From: Amoebophrya sp. A120
Lineage: Eukaryota > Sar > Dinophyceae > Syndiniales > Amoebophryaceae
DNA length: 64,000 nucleotides
NCBI GenBank assembly: GCA_905178155.1
Contig: CAJINV010000002.1
Coordinates: forward strand, 967,809-1,031,808
Direction: 5' to 3'
Shown here one piece after another: positions 58,701 to 64,000 of the stretch. Within the stretch, counting starts at the first letter, position 1; the number at the start of each line of letters is the position of its first letter. Made by a program: the position numbers and the translations under genes. Below the pieces are notes generated by a model, which saw nothing but the letters and a program-made list of their open reading frames with translations, made no database searches and was not told where the DNA came from.

Positions 58701-61700
58701 GTCCCGGCAGCTCCACCTCCGGTAGAGGTTCGCGGCAAAGTGTTGTTCTGTGCGGCGCCGCTATCAAGCGCAGCCGGCAGCGTCGCCGGAATAGCAGGTG
58801 GCGTCTGCGCGACCGTCTTATTGTTTGCCGTTGTGCTTGCTGTGACTGCAGGTTGTCCTGGTTGAGCTGCACCCGCTCCTGCCGGCGCAGCTGCAATGCC
58901 GCCTGGCTGCAATCCCGCTGTGGGCGGCAATGCCGGCGTGGTTCGTGCAGTTGTCGTGCTCGAGGTAGCGGTTGCTTGCTGTAGCTGTTGTTGACCTGCG
59001 CCGTTGATTGATGCCGGCGTGCTGCTGCTTACTGGAGGCAGAGGGGGCGGCACGCCTGAAGTCTGCTGCTGCCCTTGCGCTCCTGGAACTGTCGCTGAGG
59101 TCGCGCTTGTAGGCACGACGGTGGCTGCGCCTGCTCCACCAGCGGCAGCCGCTCCCACGGCCGGCAGAGGCGGTGCGGGGGCGCTGACCTTGCTGACGGG
59201 GGGCGGAAGGCCTTGGGAGGTTTGTGGCTGCTGCTGTTGTCCCGGGACCTGGGGCAGCGGAGGTGGCGGTAAAGATGTTGTGGTGCTTGTACTCGTCGCA
59301 GGCTGCGCAGCTACGCCACCACCCCCTGCATTATTGGCGGCTAGCGGAGGCTGGAGCGAGTTGTTTGCCGCTACTCCAGTTTGGCTCGGCTGTTGTGTTC
59401 CTTGTGCTACTGCTGATCCTCCTTGTTGCGTAGTGGCTGCCAGTGACTGCGCATGCGGCAACATGTTGTTGGCACCAGACGCCGCAGCTCCAGTGGTGGT
59501 TTGCTGTTGCTGCTGCGCAGTCGTGGTGCCAGTGGCTGAAATCTGCTGGCTCAGACTTATTTGCGGTTGAGCTGCAATGCCGTTTTGATTTTGGTTTTGC
59601 TGCTGCTGGTTCAAGCTCTGCGCAGTCAACGCTTGCTGCAGTTGTAGGTTAAAGTTGGTCTGCTGTTGCGGCACACCCACCTGTTGAACTCCTGCGTTAT
59701 TAAACATCGGGCGCTGCTGATTAATATTTACGCCAGTTCCAGTTGCTCCCGCAACTACAGAAGTGGTCGACAGATTGGTCTGCGACCGGTCCATTTGATT
59801 CAAGTTTTGTTGGCTCAAGGTCTGCTGCTGACCGACCATTTGCTGCTGGCCAAAGGTATTATTCGGGTTATTGTTCTGCTGATTGAAATTGGTAAGCTGC
59901 TGCTGCTGCTGCGCTTGGTTAATATTCATCGCGTTACCCAAATTACCTTGCTGCTGCAACAGTTGCTGTTGTAACTGGTTCTGCAGCTGCATATTCCCCT
60001 GCATCAAATTGTTGTTGTGTACTCCACCCTGCTGGTTTTGCGTGTTCATCACGGCATTGCCCATCATCATGTTGTTTTGCTGCGGCTGGAAGCTCTGACC
60101 ATTAGCATTCATGAGCCCCTGCTGCTGCTGCTGTGCGTTGTTCATGTTTTGTACCCCAGCAGCTTGTAGCTGCCCCTGGTTGTTCATCAAGTTAGTATTC
60201 TGCTTGTTTTGCTGCTGCAATGCCGGCGGCTGCTGGCTCTGCGGGTTAAACTGAGCATACACCGGGCTCGTGGTGCCCGTCATGACGCGCGGCGCCGGTG
60301 TGGAAGTGTTGGTGTTGGAACCAAGATTCAAACTCAATTGACTTTGCTGTGCCGCGACACTACCGGTAGCCGCGTTAGTACCTCCGGAGCCAACGACAGT
60401 ACTGCCCTGCTGATTTGCAGTTCCTACAGTACCCACGACCGTCGAGGCCTGGCCTGCCGGGGTATTGTTTTGCATCTGCTGCTGCCCAACTCCAATGCTG
60501 GACGTCGTGTTGCTCATGTTTAGCCCGGGAACCACACCCTGTTGCGTCGACGGCCCAACAGCACTCTGCAGTTGCTGCTGATTGAAGTTCTGATTCATCG
60601 TTTGCTGCATCTGTTGTTGGGTGTTCATGGTGAGACTCTGCTGCTGCATCTGGGGCTGCTGCTGCTGTTGACCTTGAGATGTTGAACCCATCTGCTGCTG
60701 CCCAACATTTGTACTCAGACCACTCGCCAAGTTGCTTTGCGCATTCAGCATTTGCTGCTGAACTATTTGCTGCTGCTGGAGCTGCATTTGCGTCGGGTTC
60801 TGCTGCATAGTGGTCTGTTGCTGAAAAGTAGAGCTGTTCATAGTATTTGTTCCCTGCTGCTGCTGCGGCTGTTGGAACTGATTTTGGTGTTGATTCCCCG
60901 TCGTAGTTCCCATCAGATTACTGCCTCCGGCGCTCATGTTTACCGGCTTCCACTCCTGTGCGCTCGGGTTCAGCTGTTGCTGACCGGATGCAAAGGAGGC
61001 GGTTGAGTTTGTGTGCTGCATCATTTGCTGATTGTATTGCAAACCACCTTGGGTAGACGTGTTCTGTTGATTCATGTTCAGGTTCATCTGGCCCGTGTTC
61101 ATGTTTTGCTGCATGCTGTTCATGTTGTTCGCCATGTTGCCACCTTGTTGATGGCCCAGCATGTTGTTGCCACTCATCGACTGTTGGTCATTGCTATTGC
61201 CAAATTGCATATGACCACCCATATTGCTCCCCATCTGCTGGTGCGACGTCTGCTGTTGTCCGTACATGTTGCTCTGACTGTTGAAGCCCATGTTGCCCAT
61301 GTTGTTCTGTTGCTGATTCTGCATGTTGCTATACATGTTGCCCATGCCGCCCATACTGTTGTTCATCATGCCAGAACCCGTGTTATTCATCCCCATGTTG
61401 GAATTATTTGCCATGGCTCCAAACTGGTTTGTCCCACTGAGAGCACCTCCGCCGAACATGTTCGCGTTAGTCCCCTGCTGGCTTCCTTGCTGCATCATAC
61501 CGGATGTGTAAGACGCGGTGTGATTCAAGCTGGTGTTCTGATTCGCTCCTCCGACAGCTGAATTGTTCGCGGAAAAGTTGTAACTGTTCGCGCTGGTACT
61601 GTGCGTCAACACGTTCTGGCCCTCACGCAGCTTCTTGATCTTCTCGTCCTTTTGCGCCGCGTATGCAAGAAAAAAACTGTGTAAATGTAAGTCTCTTCGA

Positions 61701-64000
61701 AGAATAGCATCACAAGTTTGCTCTGCATGACGCAGAAAACCTGTCATGCGTAGCTAGTACTTGAAAACACGCACGAAAATAGCCTCTGATGCATGTCCAG
61801 CATGACGAGTGTACCAGTTTTGCATTTTCTGCAACACAAAGATACACTTACACAGTTTTTTTCTTGGATACCGCGGTCTCATCGGGCCCGAAGTTCATCT
61901 TGATCACATCCCCCTTGTGATTCCGAACCTCAAAAGAATTGGCGTTCGCATTAGTGGTCGTGCTGTTTTGCTGTTGTTCTGTCGTTGTTCCTGCAATTGT
62001 GGTACCAGTTGGTCCTACTTGTTGCTGGTGGTTTACAACTCCGCCGACAACACTACTATTACCACCAGCCACGCCGGATATCAAAGTAGAGCTCGCGGAT
62101 TGATGCGTGCCGGCAAGATGACCAATCGGGTTAGCGAAATGCAGCCCTCCGAGTAGTTCCCGAGACTCCTTCTTGTTCTTGTTCGCTTGGAGCTTCTCGT
62201 TCAGCATTTGCTGCAATTCCGCCGGCGTGAGCCCGTCGATCTTTTTCTTATTCGACGCCTCCAGGGTTCCTCGCGGCGGCTTGTCTAAGGTGCTGCTCAC
62301 ATTCCGGGACAGATCGCTCTCCGTCGCGGAAGAAGCGGCGTTGGGAGAAGAGGCGTTGGCGAGGGGGGTGGTGAGACCTCCTTCTTTGGCAGTTGCAGTT
62401 GCAGATGCAACACCTGCAGCTCGTTCCACAGCAGTTTTGGAAACCGCGACTCCAGATGCTGAGACTACCTCCGCCGAAGTTGCAGTAGCAGCAGCTGCAG
62501 TGACAACAGCGGCCGAATTGTTTTGTTGCTCGCCAATTACATCCGCTGTCGGAGGACAAGTCGAGGTTTTGTTCTCGACAATATCCGTATGACAGTGCAC
62601 AACTCCGCCTCCCCCCCATTTGCATAGCATGAACGGCAATACAAGCATCAGCAAGAATGCCGGATTTGCATGACAAATTTGCAGTGGAGTGTAATGCTAT
62701 TTGGGCTACCAGAACTTGTCATGCAAACAGTGCCAAGAGGCAAGAGGTGGATTCGGTATTTTGCATGACAAATGAGGGGGAAGAGGAGTTGTTCACTGTC
62801 ATAATCCGTTGTCGCGGTAGTCGTTGTGTTGTCGCCAGAGGTGCCGGAAGAAGCGTTGTCCGCTGAAGACGCTCCACCGGTAGTGGTCAAAACCAGGTTA
62901 TCGACCGCTACGGTATATCAAATGCAAAAATGTCTGGGTCTGGAAGAATACAAGATTTGGTTGGTTGGTTGGGTAGCGCCTGTCGCCGGTGCAGGTCCCG
63001 CCCTCCATCGATTGCGATCCGGAGTAGCCGGACTTGTCATGCATGTTTCTCATGATCCATGATGCTTGTGATGCATGACCTTGCATCGCAGACATTTAGA
63101 GGGCTTCCTGATGCACCTTCCGCATGAGAAATGCTCTATCCGGGTAGCACAAACTGCTACTGCACCCCTGTTGCTTGTCATGCAATACAATTTTTTTTAC
63201 CGTCCAAGAATAGCATGACAAGTTGCATTCTTCCAGACCCAGACACTTTTACATTTGATACGGTAGTAGTCGTCGACGCGGGCGGATCCGAGACGGCTGG
63301 GGAATTCTGCTGCGTTCTTTGCTCCTTACCAGTAACTGTCGTGGCACGGCTGTCGTCCTGTTTTCGATTGTTTTCATTCCGATATTTAGCATGACAAACA
63401 TCGACTCGTCGAAATGACGACAGACAAGACACTACCACTAGTCAAAAATGCTCGTTATGCAATACAGATCTTGCCCTCCTAACCATCTCGCATCACAAAT
63501 GAATCCAGAATGATCGCCATCAATGCATTAAAACAAATAAACTCTCTATACGATTGGTGACTGGCTGTTGCCCACGACTCCTGTGCTCGAATTCAGCAGC
63601 GCTAGCGAATCGTCCGAACTTGTTAAGCCCAGCGTCGTGCTTTCCAAGCTGGGAAACTTCCGACAGACGATTTCGTCTTCCTCGTAGCTGTTTTCGCACG
63701 AGCTCACTCGCCCGTTTATGAACCCGGTAGAAGCCCGGGTCGTCGCCGTGGTCGCTTTGGACAGTTGCTGTTTGCACCGCTCCGGATCGCCGTCTTCGCT
63801 ACTGGATGACGAAGTGGCGCCGCCAACGTCCGTCTTCGTTGTGGACGAGCTCGCATCTTCCGTCATACCGGACTGCAGTTGTTTTTCGGTCACTGCATTA
63901 TTACCTGGCTTTTGCTCTACCGTAGGACCTTCTTCACTGCTAATACTTTCCTTTTCCGAAGAAGGCAGGTCAGTAGCAGCAGGCGCTGCTTGAGCAGATG
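55787..64000 (-). CDS. eIF4G-like: eIF4G-like translation initiation factor (MIF4G domain), 5' end beyond right edge
   Basis: The reading frame is open at the right edge (64000) and runs through about twelve exons. From N to C: S/T-rich exons (64000-63546, about 63400-63261, 62910-62814), 62582-61871 with GLTPAELQQMLNEKLQ, then a 3.5-kb exon (61657 to about 58110) that is Gln/Asn/Met-rich with long QQQQ runs and resembles prion-like domains. Exon about 57925-57680 contains YSRSFFLMLRF, placed where eIF4G proteins carry the YxxxxL-phi eIF4E-binding motif. Exons 57590 to 55787 form the MIF4G domain (FKSILNKISEGTFEKMLEEI, LMCEIFEKVTTQHHFDDLY, MGNVRFIGKLL, RVRCLLMDLVDKRRGKW), which binds eIF4A (established). 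The protein stops shortly after MIF4G, with no MA3 region seen. One exon (57141-57115) is only 27 nt. Confidence 0.85.
56852..57114. mobile_element. Introner element IE-A in the MIF4G coding region
   Basis: The ends TATCAAATCCAAAAATGTCT and TTTTTTGCAGTTGATA. Exact GCTGG duplication; excision gives KVTTQHHFDDLY. Confidence 0.9.
57147..57425. mobile_element. Introner element IE-G in the MIF4G coding region
   Basis: The ends TATCCTGTGTAAAAACGT and ACGTTTTTACTCAGGATA with inner CCCACCCCAGAGT/ACTCTGGTGTGGG. Exact CGCAC duplication; in-frame excision (LMCEIFEKV). Confidence 0.9.
61663..61870. mobile_element. Introner element IE-F
   Basis: The ends TATGCAAGAAAAAAACTGTG and CACAGTTTTTTTCTTGGATA. 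Exact CCGCG duplication; excision gives DETAAQKDEKIKK. Confidence 0.9.
62588..62813. mobile_element. Introner element IE-H
   Basis: The ends TATGACAGTGCACAACTCC and GGAGTTGTTCACTGTCATA. Exact ATCCG duplication; excision gives ATTDIVENKTS in frame. Confidence 0.88.
62916..63260. mobile_element. Introner element IE-A, longest simple copy (345 bp)
   Basis: The ends TATCAAATGCAAAAATGTCT and CACTTTTACATTTGATA. Exact CGGTA duplication; in-frame excision. An extra non-repeated block near 62955-63030 accounts for its length. Confidence 0.9.

Noticed and set aside
59004-59570. Cysteine-rich plus-strand frames opposite the Q/N-rich exon
   Set aside because: They are antisense shadows of CAG/CAA repeats in the eIF4G-like gene.
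26574-63260. CRISPR-like array of short repeats
   Set aside because: The recurring motifs are inverted ends of separate elements spaced by coding exons, not direct repeats with unique spacers.

Overview
The window is nuclear eukaryotic DNA. Genes are multi-exon, exons are joined across dozens of short inverted-repeat introns, and no prokaryotic operons, rRNA, tRNA or CRISPR are seen. The dense load of transposon-like introns ('introner elements', IEs) with non-canonical boundaries is what I know from the parasitic dinoflagellate Amoebophrya (Syndiniales). That assignment is an inference; no marker gene here proves it. Every gene I could model lies on the minus strand. Coordinates were read by hand and may be off by 1-2 bases.

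Left third (1-23.5 kb): a minus-strand host gene of unknown function is split by an intron of about 21.4 kb (434-21792). The intron is itself an IE with a 5-bp target duplication (TCCAC). It holds a second inverted-repeat element (about 599-21672), which holds a giant hAT-like transposon of about 19.4 kb (1019-20456) flanked by the 8-bp duplication GGAAGTCG. The hAT carries three minus-strand genes: a small 186-aa gene (1802-2564), a charged companion gene (5987-10466) and a very large transposase-like gene of about 2,087 aa (11532-18811). The same host gene carries another 1.1-kb element (21906-23039) bounded by 34-bp direct repeats of coding sequence.

Middle (23.5-38.5 kb): a gene-poor stretch, a small putative secreted protein, an unidentified multi-exon gene (26.5-28.7 kb), a sharply GC-rich island (28.9-30.8 kb), a zeta-toxin-type P-loop kinase gene with a likely mitochondrial presequence (30946-34765, seven exons, six IEs) and a large minisatellite (35.17-36.9 kb).

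Right half (38.5-64 kb): a 1,148-aa protein of unknown function (38561-43099), a TMEM144-family membrane transporter with a very long hydrophilic insertion (44684-52222) and an eIF4G-like translation factor with a Gln/Asn-rich region and a MIF4G domain (55787 to beyond the right edge).

The unifying result: about 40 IEs in at least nine terminal-repeat families nearly all begin TAT and end ATA. They are flanked by 5-bp direct repeats, 28 of them exact by my reading. Removing the element plus one repeat copy restores an open reading frame across each junction I checked in the modelled genes. This is the behaviour expected of non-autonomous DNA transposons that act as introns.
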